Shown here in pieces: positions 16,964-26,976 of a DNA stretch of 64,000 bases. Under the pieces are notes generated by a model. It searched no databases. It was not told the DNA's origin and was given only the letters and a program-made list of their open reading frames with translations. The stretch lies in assembly GCF_013141825.1 (NCBI RefSeq), contig NZ_RZNH01000031.1, positions 1 through 64,000 on the forward strand, read 5' to 3'. Position 1 is the stretch's first letter; each line of letters starts with the position of its first letter. The stretch is from Marinifilum caeruleilacunae (GTDB taxonomy: Bacteria > Bacteroidota > Bacteroidia > Bacteroidales > Marinifilaceae). Made by a program: the position numbers and the translations under genes.

Positions 16964-19675
16964 TTATTTATGCGTATTTATATATATATTTCCAATAATT
17001 CCAGAAGGCTCGTACTTCCATTTATCTGTTGAAAACTTATCGTAAGTTATATTTACAAAGTTGATATCGTAAAACTTCTTCCATCCTGGATTTTCCGTGT
17101 CGTATTTTTTCATATAATTCGATGAAAGGTTCTGAACGACAATCTCTATTTTATTCTGCTCTTGAAGTATATCAGCAGGTATTTCCAACTGATTTGGGAA
17201 AGACCAAATAGTACCGCAGTCAACTCCATTGATAATTACATTGGCGGTTTCCCTTACTTCATCAACATGTAGAATGTACTGTTTTTGTGATAATTGCTTC
17301 GAATTCAAACTAAATAATGTTACATAATGTGCTTTGCCAGAATAAGTTTTTAATGCCTCATCTCCCCATTCTGTCCACGATTTTAATTGACTTATTTTGT
17401 GTTCTGGTTTTAGCTGGTGAGATTCATAGTCTTCAAACCTTACTTTCCATTTCCCATTCAACACAATTTTCTCATTGAATTGATATTTCTTCCATTCTTC
17501 CTGCTTAGGTTTGCTAATAGAAGTTTGTACCAATAATGATTTACCAGGAGGAATATTTAAATAAAACTGATCACTGGTTTTGATATATCCCTTTTTATTC
17601 GTCAATGGATCAGTTATAGAAATGTAATTGTACTTGCCTGAAAGGGTAAGCATTTCTCCTTTAAATTGATTGCTTAAATTCGTAATGAAATATAAATTCC
17701 CCATTGAGTTTCTTTTACGGATAAACTCTAAACCACGCAATTTAAGTTCCTCTTCTTCAATACCAAGTTGATGAATCTCATCTTCCAAACTACTGGTTAT
17801 TGTAAAGTTTTCACATTCGAATACCTTACGATCCACTTTAGTTAAAGGAAAACCGGAGTAGAACTTGGGTAGATCCTCAACAAAGATGATTTTCACGCCC
17901 TGATCAGCCAATTCTCTCAATTCTTCAAGAGTTGATTTTTGAATATAATCAACCTTAGGAACTATAATTGTTTTATACTTTGCCTTATCAGAAATAAATA
18001 CATTATTCTGCGCATCCACACCTAATTGCGCGATCTGTTTGTCGGAAACATAATCGAATGTATAACCTTTATCCCAAAGTAGTTCAGCCGTTTTGCCAAA
18101 AGAGTTAGCACTAAACCATTCTTTATAGTGATGAACATCAAATAAAAACAGGATATCACGTTTTTTAGCCCTGTATTTAGTCCATATATCATTAATGGGG
18201 AAATATAACAAAATGTCGTTATCCGAACTGGCTTCTTGCAATGGTTCCTGACAATTTTTAATGTAAGCATTAAGCAATGGGAATTCATCCCAAAAGTGTG
18301 AACTCTGCCCAAAATTGGTAGATGCATAAAACAACCAACCTGGAAATCCTTCCTCTTTAGGAGAGTAGGTAATACCATGATAAAACACATGATTAATTCC
18401 TGCTGTAAATAACTCATCAATCTGAGGTTTTACTCTCTTTAAAGGAACCTTGAAATGATCAGCTAGCCAAGTAGCTGTTTCAGAACTCACCAAGGGCTTA
18501 TTTAGCAAATGAGCCGGCGACGAAGCAAATTTCATCATCAAGGGATTTGGTCTTCCAAATTTGCCCGCGCGATAATCGGGATCGCAACTTAAATTTGGAA
18601 TACTAAAATCACTACAGCCAAAGGCTTCTGTTTCCGGAATATCGGCTAATGCATAAAGATCAAGCAAGTTACTTGGAGAACCATGCGCCTGGTTGCGCGA
18701 AATCTTCGCTTGATTAGTGGTCCATTCTGTCCAGGTTTTGGTAAATTCTGAATACAATAGTTCCGATAATGTTTCCCTTACATCATGTACAATCAACTCA
18801 TAATTTTCATCAGTTCTATCTTCCAAAACATAGAGGTAATCAAGCAAGTCATAATTCTGTATTTCTTTAAACACACCTAGAAACTGACCTGTCCAATTGG
18901 CTCTGTAAACTTCGTAAGAATCGTGATAAAAAGCTCTGGGCTGAATCGGAAATTTAGTAATGGTAAAAATAGTGTCAAATTGATTCAAGTAATAGTTAAC
19001 CGATTTTTGATCAAAGTAATCCATTACCAATCCTTCTCCACCTGGAGCAGCACGTTTTACCATCTGCTCTGTTTGTCCCATCCCAAATATGTTTAACTTC
19101 CAATCTCCGTATGCTACTTTTTGATTAAGGTGAGCATTTTTGATTTGATCTTTCAAATTGAGCCTCTCTTTTCCATTAAACGCATATATTGCTACAACAT
19201 TCAATATTCCAGCTTTTGACTTTACTTCATCGATATCTAAAAACAGGCTATCACTATTTTCAAAGTTAAACTCTCTACTGATCAGTTTTTTTGCTGCATA
19301 TTCTGACGTAATCCATCTTCCTCCAAAAGGCCATGCAGTTCCCAGGGTCATATCCACTCCAAGCCCTAATTCTTTAGCTTCATTTATTGTGTATTGAACC
19401 ATTTCCAGCCATTCTTCAGACAAAAAACTTTTAAATTGTTTTTCATAACCCTTTACACCATAAATTGGTACGATATGTACCCCTCCTAAACCTGCATTCT
19501 TAAACTCAATTAATTGTTGCTTAATGTCAGTTTTATTTACAGCACTACCCATCCACCACCAATATGACCATGGCTTTGAAGTTTGATATTTAAATTGTGC
19601 AGACGCATCATAAGTAAAAAATAATGTCATAATTATAATGACAAATCTTATATTCAGAACTGTTTTAGATTTCAT
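16964..19675 (-). CDS. GH106-like alpha-L-rhamnosidase
   Basis: A protein of about 903 residues with a Sec signal ending YDASAQ. The ATG at 19675 is preferred; an in-frame GTG lies 12 bases upstream. The N-terminal SKPWSYWWWMGSAV, GLGGVHIVPIYGVKGYE and GTAWPFGG segments are hallmarks of family GH106, inverting calcium-dependent rhamnosidases used on rhamnogalacturonan and sulfated rhamnans. The last 160 residues look like a galactose-binding-like beta-sandwich (YILHVDEVRETANVIING), usual for this family. It pairs with the GH39 gene 9 bases downstream. The presence of a rhamnosidase supports a rhamnose-containing substrate. Confidence 0.83.
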   Translation of the reverse strand: MKSKTVLNIRFVIIIMTLFFTYDASAQFKYQTSKPWSYWWWMGSAVNKTDIKQQLIEFKNAGLGGVHIVPIYGVKGYEKQFKSFLSEEWLEMVQYTINEAKELGLGVDMTLGTAWPFGGRWITSEYAAKKLISREFNFENSDSLFLDIDEVKSKAGILNVVAIYAFNGKERLNLKDQIKNAHLNQKVAYGDWKLNIFGMGQTEQMVKRAAPGGEGLVMDYFDQKSVNYYLNQFDTIFTITKFPIQPRAFYHDSYEVYRANWTGQFLGVFKEIQNYDLLDYLYVLEDRTDENYELIVHDVRETLSELLYSEFTKTWTEWTTNQAKISRNQAHGSPSNLLDLYALADIPETEAFGCSDFSIPNLSCDPDYRAGKFGRPNPLMMKFASSPAHLLNKPLVSSETATWLADHFKVPLKRVKPQIDELFTAGINHVFYHGITYSPKEEGFPGWLFYASTNFGQSSHFWDEFPLLNAYIKNCQEPLQEASSDNDILLYFPINDIWTKYRAKKRDILFLFDVHHYKEWFSANSFGKTAELLWDKGYTFDYVSDKQIAQLGVDAQNNVFISDKAKYKTIIVPKVDYIQKSTLEELRELADQGVKIIFVEDLPKFYSGFPLTKVDRKVFECENFTITSSLEDEIHQLGIEEEELKLRGLEFIRKRNSMGNLYFITNLSNQFKGEMLTLSGKYNYISITDPLTNKKGYIKTSDQFYLNIPPGKSLLVQTSISKPKQEEWKKYQFNEKIVLNGKWKVRFEDYESHQLKPEHKISQLKSWTEWGDEALKTYSGKAHYVTLFSLNSKQLSQKQYILHVDEVRETANVIINGVDCGTIWSFPNQLEIPADILQEQNKIEIVVQNLSSNYMKKYDTENPGWKKFYDINFVNITYDKFSTDKWKYEPSGIIGNIYINTHK

Positions 19676-19860
19676 AAGTAGATTCACTCTTAAATTTGAA
19701 AAGGATAGTTTATATATTGTAATTTGACAAACAGCAACACTTTCTATTGTATTTTAACCTTCATTAATGTAATTATCAAGCATTAGGTAAAAATTGCAAA
19801 AATCTTCACAGTCTTCATTACACAAACATTACAGTTTTTATATGTGTTAATTATCTTATT

Positions 19861-21114
19861 TCAATTTTTCAATCTAATAATATATGCCTGCCTACTACCA
19901 GAATGCGTCGAGTTAAACCCAATCATATTTCCTTTTGGACTCCATCTACAGTGTATATCACATCGCCATTTTTTTTTATACTTTTCTGGTTGTGGAAATC
20001 TACCTATAGGAAGAACAGTTTCCGATTCCATATCCATAAGGAAAATTTTTTGCTCTTTTAATCCATTTTTGGGATAGGTATCTGTTACCATCCATTTGCC
20101 ATCAGGCGAGAACGTTCCATGTCCATCATAATCCAATATACCATTCCCCAACCGTTTATAATCTTTATCTCCAACCGTAAATAAAACATGACCGTATTGC
20201 TGCTTTTTATATTCAGCCGTTACCATTAATTCTTCATCATTTAGCCAATCAAAGTGAGATCCTCCCCATCCATCAGGGAAACACTTTTTCAGATTGGTTC
20301 CATCTCGATTAATTGTAAATGCGGTTGTATTTCTATTGGGACGGGCCCGAGCTAACCAAAATATTTTAGATCCTTCCCTACTAAAAAGTGTATGATTAAA
20401 ATATTCCAATCCATCATTTGGAACTTCAGGCACCAATTCTTTGATATCCTGAAAAGAAACTAATAGTTTTTTTTTCCCTGTTTCCAGATCAAGAATGAAT
20501 AAACCATCATCTTCAGGAAAAACTTTATCTAATTTTGCATCTTGTCCATTTCCTCCATATCCATACGAATCTCTTGTTTTACGTAATCTTGAAAAATTAA
20601 TGCTCACTGCCTCTTTCCCATTTGGAGACACCGCACTAATCGGATAAGGGATAATTTTCTTCTCTTTAATTGTATGAACATTTAAAATAACAGAAACAAA
20701 TTTACCATCTCTAATGTCATTATATATTATAAGACTATCAGGATTGCTTCCTAACCAATGTGCCATACATCCTTGCTGAAAATTCCAAGCTGTTGTTTTA
20801 GCAATTGGAATAAACTCCAAACTCTTTAAATCAACTAATCCTAGTGTTGCCGTATCACACTCCGTTGGTAACCTATACTTTATATCCGTCTCTAAAACAG
20901 TCACATATTTCTGATTTTGACTAAATGAATTAATACCATAATAACTGGCAAAGAAATGATCTTTGCCTTCTTTAGTTATTTGAATAGGTTCACAAACTTT
21001 GGGGAATTGAATACTAATACTGGTTTTATAGTTAGAACAAGAGAATCCAATTATTAAGATTAATATCAGTGTTATTAAATGCCCCTTAAAGAAAAATTTC
21101 GTATTCCTTATCAT
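19861..21114 (-). CDS. PL22-like beta-propeller lipoprotein, second of tandem pair
   Basis: A 417-residue lipoprotein (lipobox FSCS). It has propeller-like repeats with GTFSPDGKWMVTD and WRCDIHCRWSPKGNMIGF near the end. The layout resembles oligogalacturonate lyase (PL22) and TolB-type propellers, in which clustered histidines hold a metal; here the candidates are the His of GGSHFDW, the His of DGHGTF and the His of CDIHCRW. It is a clear paralogue of the neighbour at 21111-22415, sharing the AWNxQQG, ISAV and SHFxW blocks, and overlaps it by 4 bases (ATGA). It could trim short uronate-containing oligosaccharides, but no activity is certain. Confidence 0.62.
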   Translation of the reverse strand: MIRNTKFFFKGHLITLILILIIGFSCSNYKTSISIQFPKVCEPIQITKEGKDHFFASYYGINSFSQNQKYVTVLETDIKYRLPTECDTATLGLVDLKSLEFIPIAKTTAWNFQQGCMAHWLGSNPDSLIIYNDIRDGKFVSVILNVHTIKEKKIIPYPISAVSPNGKEAVSINFSRLRKTRDSYGYGGNGQDAKLDKVFPEDDGLFILDLETGKKKLLVSFQDIKELVPEVPNDGLEYFNHTLFSREGSKIFWLARARPNRNTTAFTINRDGTNLKKCFPDGWGGSHFDWLNDEELMVTAEYKKQQYGHVLFTVGDKDYKRLGNGILDYDGHGTFSPDGKWMVTDTYPKNGLKEQKIFLMDMESETVLPIGRFPQPEKYKKKWRCDIHCRWSPKGNMIGFNSTHSGSRQAYIIRLKN

Positions 21115-22415
21115 AGATCCAGAAATTCAATTAAATGCATTTGTCGGGTGTGAGTTGCGGTATCCACAGCATCAAAACATATTTTGTTTCCTGCAGGATT
21201 CCAACGCGGATGAAAATCACATCTTGTATCGCTATGCAAATATTTATAGTGAGGGACAGCTATGTTTGCCAGCATTAAACCTTTGTTTAACTCCAAATCG
21301 AACAACCATAGCGAGGTAGAATTGCTATCATCTTCTGTTCTGTCGGTGGCCAAATATCTTCCATCAGGAGAAAAAGTACAATGGCCATTATCTATAATAA
21401 AATTCTCACCAATTATCGAGAAATCATTTTCTCCATCGGTAAAGAGATAGTGCATGTACTCTTTTGTTTTCGGATTTTTATAGGTGGCAACAATTTCTGT
21501 ATCATTGCGCCAACCGAAATGTGAAACTCCTGTCCCAAAAGGAATAACCATTTTTAAATCACTACCATCCATATTGGCAGTAAACATTGCTGAATCTATT
21601 TTACCCTTTTCATTTCTTGATCGGGCCAAAAATAAAAATCGCGTACCTGACGGATTAATATCAGTATGGTTAAACCAGATATGTCGATTCGCCAAAAAAG
21701 GATATTTACCTACTGATTTATCAAACACCTCAGCAATGCTAACGACAAGTTTTGCCTTGTTCTTTTCCAAATCAATTAGAAAAACACCGTCTTTATAAGG
21801 ATGCGCTTCATTTGCATAAGGATCTACCGCATCGGCATAGCCAACTACTTTGCGCATCCTACTTAATCGTCCATAAGTAAGACTTAGTGCAAATTTCCCT
21901 TTTTTCGATACGGCACTAATGGTTCGAGGCAGAATCGTTTTTTGTCCTGTTTCGATATCCAGTCTTATTGAAGCCATTTCGTTGTTAATTCTATCGTTAA
22001 AGATGATTTCTTTATTGGGGTGAGTTGGATTCCAATGCAACATGGCTCCTTGCTGTAAATTCCAGGCAAGAGTTTCGGTAATTGGTGTAAACTCTCCACT
22101 ATTCGGATCAATCAATCCAATCTTTGCTTTCTCACCCGGTTCAGGCATTCGATCATGAAAGCTCGATTCTAATCCAACCATAGTGGATTCATTCCCATTC
22201 CAAGGTGAAGTTCCGTAATAACCAAAGAAATGATGATTAGGACCTTCAGTTAAAGTGCTTAACCTAAACTTTGGCAAATCACTACTATCATACTTATTCT
22301 TTTTTTTCTTCTTAGGCTTCTTTTTTTGAGCTAATAAGTCTGAAGTAGGCAATAATAAGGTTCCTAGCAAACCTACTGATGATATATTAAAAAAATCTCT
22401 CCTTTTCATCTGCAT
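21111..22415 (-). CDS. PL22-like beta-propeller, Tat-type signal, first of tandem pair
   Basis: A 434-residue protein starting MQMKRRDFF with a short twin-arginine-like signal and a hydrophobic segment, then a lysine-rich linker (about residues 30-42). A second ATG at 22409 is equally possible. The propeller body shows HHFFGYYGTSPW, AWNLQQGAMLHW, SHFGWRND, GHCTFSPDGRYLATD and CDFHPRWNPAGNKICF. The spacing of the histidines recalls PL22 oligogalacturonate lyases, which use a bound metal for beta-elimination. It is followed by its paralogue with a 4-base overlap. Exporting one copy by Tat and one as a lipoprotein is unusual and suggests different placement or partners. Confidence 0.62.
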   Translation of the reverse strand: MQMKRRDFFNISSVGLLGTLLLPTSDLLAQKKKPKKKKKNKYDSSDLPKFRLSTLTEGPNHHFFGYYGTSPWNGNESTMVGLESSFHDRMPEPGEKAKIGLIDPNSGEFTPITETLAWNLQQGAMLHWNPTHPNKEIIFNDRINNEMASIRLDIETGQKTILPRTISAVSKKGKFALSLTYGRLSRMRKVVGYADAVDPYANEAHPYKDGVFLIDLEKNKAKLVVSIAEVFDKSVGKYPFLANRHIWFNHTDINPSGTRFLFLARSRNEKGKIDSAMFTANMDGSDLKMVIPFGTGVSHFGWRNDTEIVATYKNPKTKEYMHYLFTDGENDFSIIGENFIIDNGHCTFSPDGRYLATDRTEDDSNSTSLWLFDLELNKGLMLANIAVPHYKYLHSDTRCDFHPRWNPAGNKICFDAVDTATHTRQMHLIEFLDL

Positions 22416-22528
22416 TGATTGTTTTTAATTATAATAATACAATTGGAATATATTTTTAAATGCCAAAAGAATTCCTTATTTTAATTCACAGCAAATTGAT
22501 TATATGCTAATGGCTCCTCCTAAAAAAT

Positions 22529-23935
22529 TTAATGGTCATAAGTTATAGTGGTATTTTGATTTGCTATACTATCATTTCTCCATACATAATGTTCTGAAGG
22601 CAAGTGTGCTTCATTAAAATACTCTTTTGCTTGCTTTACAATTTCAGGATACTGCTTAGCCAGGTTTTTCTTTTCTGATATATCATCATTAATATCATAC
22701 AGTTCAATAGGTTGATGATTTTTAAAATGCATATCATGCTGAATTGCTTTCCAGTTTCCAAAACGCACAGCTCGCCATCCATTTTTTTCATAAAATTCCC
22801 AATACATATATCGCTTATCCAAGTGCTGAATTTCACCCTCTAATGATGGTAATACGCTACGACCATCAATATTATCAGGCATAGGAGCACCTGCTATATC
22901 TGCAATGGTTGGCAGTACATCCGCAAAATACCACGGAGTTTGACTAATGGTTCCAGCCTCCACCTGCTTGGGGTAACGAACAATCATTGGCACGCGTATT
23001 GCGCCTTCATATGGATCTCTTTTCACTCCACGTAAAGGTGAATTAGAGTCAAAAAGTTTCCATTTTTCAGAAACTTCGGCAGCTCCATTGTCTGATGTAA
23101 AAAACACAATTGTATTTTCATCCAATCCATTCTTTTTTAACGCTTCCATTAACATCCCAATGGTATTATCCATTCTTGTTATCATGGCTGCATAAGCTTT
23201 AGCATCCTGCTCCCAATCTTTCTCTTTATAAATTCCCAAATCAGGCAATTCATACTTATAATGAGGCACACAAAGTGGGATGTATAATAGAAATGGCTTT
23301 TCTCTATTGCGATTAATAAAATCTATAGCATAATCAGCAAATAAATCATGTGTATATTGTTCTTTATTTCCATTTTGATTGCCAATAAGTTCAACTTTCT
23401 CATTATTCTTCCAGATGTACTCAGGATAATAGCTATGTGCTCTGCGTTGATTTAGAAAACCATAAAATTCATCAAAGCCCTGTAAGTTAGGCTCTCCGGA
23501 TGTATTGGGTTCTCCCAATCCCCATTTTCCAACCATAGCAGTAGTATACCCTTCCTGTTTTAACATTTCAGGAATGGTAAAATCTTCTTCTTTCAAAGGA
23601 ACTCTTCCATCAATACCAGCAAGACCTTTTACCCCTCCAAAACCGAAATTACCACGAACTCTTGTATGTCCAGTATGCATTCCTGTCATTAAAACACTTC
23701 TAGAGGGTGCACATACTGATGCACCTGAGTAACACTGTGTAAAACGCATTCCTTCAGCAGCCAATCTATCTATATTAGGAGTCTGAATGAGTTTTTGCCC
23801 ATAGCATCCCAGATCTGAATACCCGAGGTCATCGGCCATGATAAAAATTACATTTGGCTTTGTTGGCTCTTCCTTTTTTGTACATGAGAATGTTGTTAGA
23901 ATACATCCTATGATGATTAATATTTTATATTTCAT
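22529..23935 (-). CDS. S1-family sulfatase lipoprotein (CAPSR type)
   Basis: A 468-residue sulfatase with lipobox FSCT. ADDLGYSD holds the first metal ligands, CAPSR the formylglycine cysteine (75), then GMHTGHTRVRGN, a signature seen in S1_16/S1_20-type enzymes as I recall. GKWGLGEP replaces the common GKWHLG, and TSDNGAAE is the second metal site. It stands 113 bases downstream of the propeller genes' start and 17 bases after the GH28 gene, all leftward. It likely removes sulfate so that the GH28 or propeller enzymes can act; the order is inference. Confidence 0.88.
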   Translation of the reverse strand: MKYKILIIIGCILTTFSCTKKEEPTKPNVIFIMADDLGYSDLGCYGQKLIQTPNIDRLAAEGMRFTQCYSGASVCAPSRSVLMTGMHTGHTRVRGNFGFGGVKGLAGIDGRVPLKEEDFTIPEMLKQEGYTTAMVGKWGLGEPNTSGEPNLQGFDEFYGFLNQRRAHSYYPEYIWKNNEKVELIGNQNGNKEQYTHDLFADYAIDFINRNREKPFLLYIPLCVPHYKYELPDLGIYKEKDWEQDAKAYAAMITRMDNTIGMLMEALKKNGLDENTIVFFTSDNGAAEVSEKWKLFDSNSPLRGVKRDPYEGAIRVPMIVRYPKQVEAGTISQTPWYFADVLPTIADIAGAPMPDNIDGRSVLPSLEGEIQHLDKRYMYWEFYEKNGWRAVRFGNWKAIQHDMHFKNHQPIELYDINDDISEKKNLAKQYPEIVKQAKEYFNEAHLPSEHYVWRNDSIANQNTTITYDH

Positions 23936-23952
23936 TGAATTATCCTGAATTT

Positions 23953-25455
23953 TTATTTAGAAATTTTTGCTCCCTTTAGCAAATTATTCATCAGCTCTAT
24001 TTTATCCGAATCTATTGCTTTCACAAACTGCTGTGTGCCTTGCTTTACATTACAATTTCGAATTAAAACCTCATTCACGTTATTCAAATTAATTACAGGC
24101 ATACCTTCAGTAAGATGATCCATTTTAAAATCATCAATAAGAATTTCTGTTGCATCATTAATTTTTAATGGAATTTCATCTTTCGAGCAAGTTAGAGAAA
24201 CATCTCGCAAGCTTAAATTATTCACAAAAGCAATTTTAAATCCATTTTCTGCTTTAAAACTTGAATTTACAATCGAAAATTCGTCAACTGGAGATTCTGG
24301 CAAACCTATTATTTGAACACTATTTTTTACATCTGTTGCAGTAATATTACTCAGATGCATATTTTTAAATGTTGGAGTTTTCTCTGAAACAGGAACTGGC
24401 TTTGAATTTTTATTACCATAATACATGTCCACAGATATTGCAGTTTCAACATTCGACATTACAATATTACTGGCTCTATAGTTTTCAACTGTTCCTCCTC
24501 TTTCACGATTTGTCTTAATGCGAAGTCCTCGTAAAGTTCCATTAAAAACGCAGTTTGAAATACTTACATTCTTCACACCTCCAGACATTTCACTTCCTAT
24601 TCCAATTGCACTGCGCCCATGGGCAAAAGTACAATTGCTAATTACAACATTTTCGCAAGGGATTCCAACTCTTCTTCCATCCTCGTTATATCCTGATTTT
24701 ATGGTAATACAATCATCACCACAATCAATAAAGCAATTCAATATTCTAACGTCTTTACATGATTCCGGATCAATTCCATCGGTATTGGGTGATTCGTAAG
24801 GCTGAATAATAGATATTTTTTCAATAGTAATATTTTCACAATAAACCGGATGAATGGTCCAGGATGGAGAATTGATAAATGTTAATTCGCTAATCAAAAC
24901 ATTCGTACAGTTATATAGATTAACCAATCGAGGACGTGGAACTTTTAAAGGGCAGCCCTCGGGATTTTCAGGCTCCCTTACTTTATGAATTCCATGTTGT
25001 TTTCTTATTTTCTTTGTTTCAACATGAGCATTCCACCACTTTTCACCTTGTCCATCAATGGTTCCTCGCCCTATAATAGATACATTCGAAAGATGATGAC
25101 CTGTGAATATTGAAGCATAGACTTTTCTCTCTATTCCTTCCCATCTTCCATCGATAATTGGTGTATTTTCAATATTGTCATCGAATAATAAAGTTGCTCC
25201 AGCCATCACTTCAAAGCAAATATTACTTTTTAAGAATAAAGCACCTGAAAGAAATTTTCCTGGTGGGACAACTACTTTTCCTCCTCCGTTTTCGGCACAC
25301 TTATCAATCGTTTTTTGAATAGCTTCCGTACATAATGTTTTACCATCATTTTTTGCCCCAAAGTTCGTTATATCATACACTCCATTCTGTGCCTTAGAAC
25401 CATAAATTGAAAACATTCCAATAATGATCAATAATAAAATTTTGTATTGACTCAT
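23953..25455 (-). CDS. GH28 polygalacturonase-like beta-helix hydrolase
   Basis: A 500-residue exported enzyme. The ATG at 25455 starts directly before the signal peptide (ending GSKAQ); an upstream in-frame TTG is less likely. The right-handed beta-helix carries all family GH28 residues: NTDG with Asp226, GDD with Asp247/Asp248, AHG with His279 and RIK with Arg312/Lys314. GH28 enzymes hydrolyse alpha-galacturonosyl or rhamnogalacturonan linkages by inversion. Finding it with a GH106 rhamnosidase hints at a rhamnose-uronate linkage. It lies between two sulfatase genes, and the intact catalytic set suggests it is active. Confidence 0.85.
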   Translation of the reverse strand: MSQYKILLLIIIGMFSIYGSKAQNGVYDITNFGAKNDGKTLCTEAIQKTIDKCAENGGGKVVVPPGKFLSGALFLKSNICFEVMAGATLLFDDNIENTPIIDGRWEGIERKVYASIFTGHHLSNVSIIGRGTIDGQGEKWWNAHVETKKIRKQHGIHKVREPENPEGCPLKVPRPRLVNLYNCTNVLISELTFINSPSWTIHPVYCENITIEKISIIQPYESPNTDGIDPESCKDVRILNCFIDCGDDCITIKSGYNEDGRRVGIPCENVVISNCTFAHGRSAIGIGSEMSGGVKNVSISNCVFNGTLRGLRIKTNRERGGTVENYRASNIVMSNVETAISVDMYYGNKNSKPVPVSEKTPTFKNMHLSNITATDVKNSVQIIGLPESPVDEFSIVNSSFKAENGFKIAFVNNLSLRDVSLTCSKDEIPLKINDATEILIDDFKMDHLTEGMPVINLNNVNEVLIRNCNVKQGTQQFVKAIDSDKIELMNNLLKGAKISK

Positions 25456-25513
25456 AAATCTGTATTTTTTTAAATTCAATTAATTTTAAAACTTATATTA
25501 TTGTGACATCTCC

Positions 25514-26950
25514 CTAATCGAGATCCGGCAAAACCAAATTATCCTTTGATTCTATTTGCCATTGTTTAATTCTACCAGTTAAATCCTTTACCTTTTGCTG
25601 ATATTTTTTCTGATAAAAAAGATTTCTGGTTTCATGCGGATCTGAATTCAGGTCAAACAGCAAACTTTGACCATCTACTTTAAATGCGAGTTTCCATCCA
25701 TCTTGAGTAACAATAGTTCTTGTATCAGGCCACTCAATGAAAATATCGCGAGTAAGAGACTCTTCCCCTTTAAGTGTGGGTACAATGCTATTTCCGGTGA
25801 GATGATCTGGAATATCATTTCCTAATAGATCCAGTAATGTAGGTACAAGATCGATTTGACTGAAGCGCTCATGCACAATCCTTTTAGAACTCGTCAAATC
25901 AGAATCTTTTAATAGAAAAGGTACACGAATCGATTCTTCATACATTACATCCTTATTCACAATTTTATGTGCCCCCATCATTGTACCATGATCTGAGGTA
26001 AAAACAACAATGGTATTGTCCGATAATCCCAAAGAGTCCAGTTTATTCAAAATCACACCAACACTTCTGTCAACCTGAGATACCAAGCCCCAATAACGAG
26101 CTATTAATTGTCTGTAATTCTGTTCATCAGGACCATATTTATTTATTTCTTTTTCACGTTTTTTCCTGTAGGATAAAGGAATATCCTCTCCTAATTCATT
26201 ATTAAAGTTTTCCGGAAGAACAACTACATTCGGATTATATAAAGAATCTAAAGGACCGGTAAAAGGCATATGAGGTTCCAAAAAGCTCACATACATGATA
26301 AAAGGTTGATCATGAACTTGGTCTAAAAATTTAGTGGCATTTTCCTGTAAAAAAGTTGGTTTACAATGCTCAATTGGAAGACTTGCTGCATATTTTCTAC
26401 CAAAACGATTTTTTTTAGTATTTTTTGGTGTGTAGCCTTTTTCCAACAGCCATTTGTGATAATCGCTTCTTTCATCGCTATCTCTTCCTTCACTATACTC
26501 ATCATAGTATAAATCTTCCATAGATACCCAAGTATCAAACCCTCGCTGTTTAAATATTTCATCCCCCAGGTGCCATTTTCCAATGTAAGCTTTTTTGTAA
26601 TCAGGATCTTTAACCAACTCGGGTAAGGTTAATATATTTTTAGGCAGAATACTATCATTATTTAAAACACCATGTGTATGCGGATACACCCCAGATAATA
26701 TAGTCCCCCGGGCTGGAGAACAAACTGGTTGAGATACATAGGTATTTTTAAACACAAAGGATTCTTTTGCTAAGGCATCTAAATTAGGGGTCTTAATTAT
26801 TTTGTTACCATAATCTTTAAGCGTAAAATAATTCTGCTGATCAGTAATTATAAAAAGGAGATTCTTTTTGGTTTGCTGAGTCTTTTTTTCAGTACAACCC
26901 CAAATTGCACATACTACAATTAACAATGTAAAGGATATCTTATTCATCAT
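25514..26950 (-). CDS. S1-family sulfatase lipoprotein (CSPAR type)
   Basis: A 478-residue sulfatase with lipobox IWGC. The first metal site is TDQQN, the FGly motif is CSPAR (cysteine 77; alanine at the fourth place instead of serine), then GVYPHTHGV, GKWHLGDE and TSDHGTMMGAH, the His-containing second metal site typical of S1 enzymes of the iduronate/choline type. The start could be either of two adjacent ATGs. It lies between GH28 and the second beta-helix gene with 26-58 base gaps, so it is part of one operon. The regiospecificity is unknown. Confidence 0.88.
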   Translation of the reverse strand: MMNKISFTLLIVVCAIWGCTEKKTQQTKKNLLFIITDQQNYFTLKDYGNKIIKTPNLDALAKESFVFKNTYVSQPVCSPARGTILSGVYPHTHGVLNNDSILPKNILTLPELVKDPDYKKAYIGKWHLGDEIFKQRGFDTWVSMEDLYYDEYSEGRDSDERSDYHKWLLEKGYTPKNTKKNRFGRKYAASLPIEHCKPTFLQENATKFLDQVHDQPFIMYVSFLEPHMPFTGPLDSLYNPNVVVLPENFNNELGEDIPLSYRKKREKEINKYGPDEQNYRQLIARYWGLVSQVDRSVGVILNKLDSLGLSDNTIVVFTSDHGTMMGAHKIVNKDVMYEESIRVPFLLKDSDLTSSKRIVHERFSQIDLVPTLLDLLGNDIPDHLTGNSIVPTLKGEESLTRDIFIEWPDTRTIVTQDGWKLAFKVDGQSLLFDLNSDPHETRNLFYQKKYQQKVKDLTGRIKQWQIESKDNLVLPDLD

Positions 26951-26976
26951 CTATAATATCATTTAATAGATTTCTT

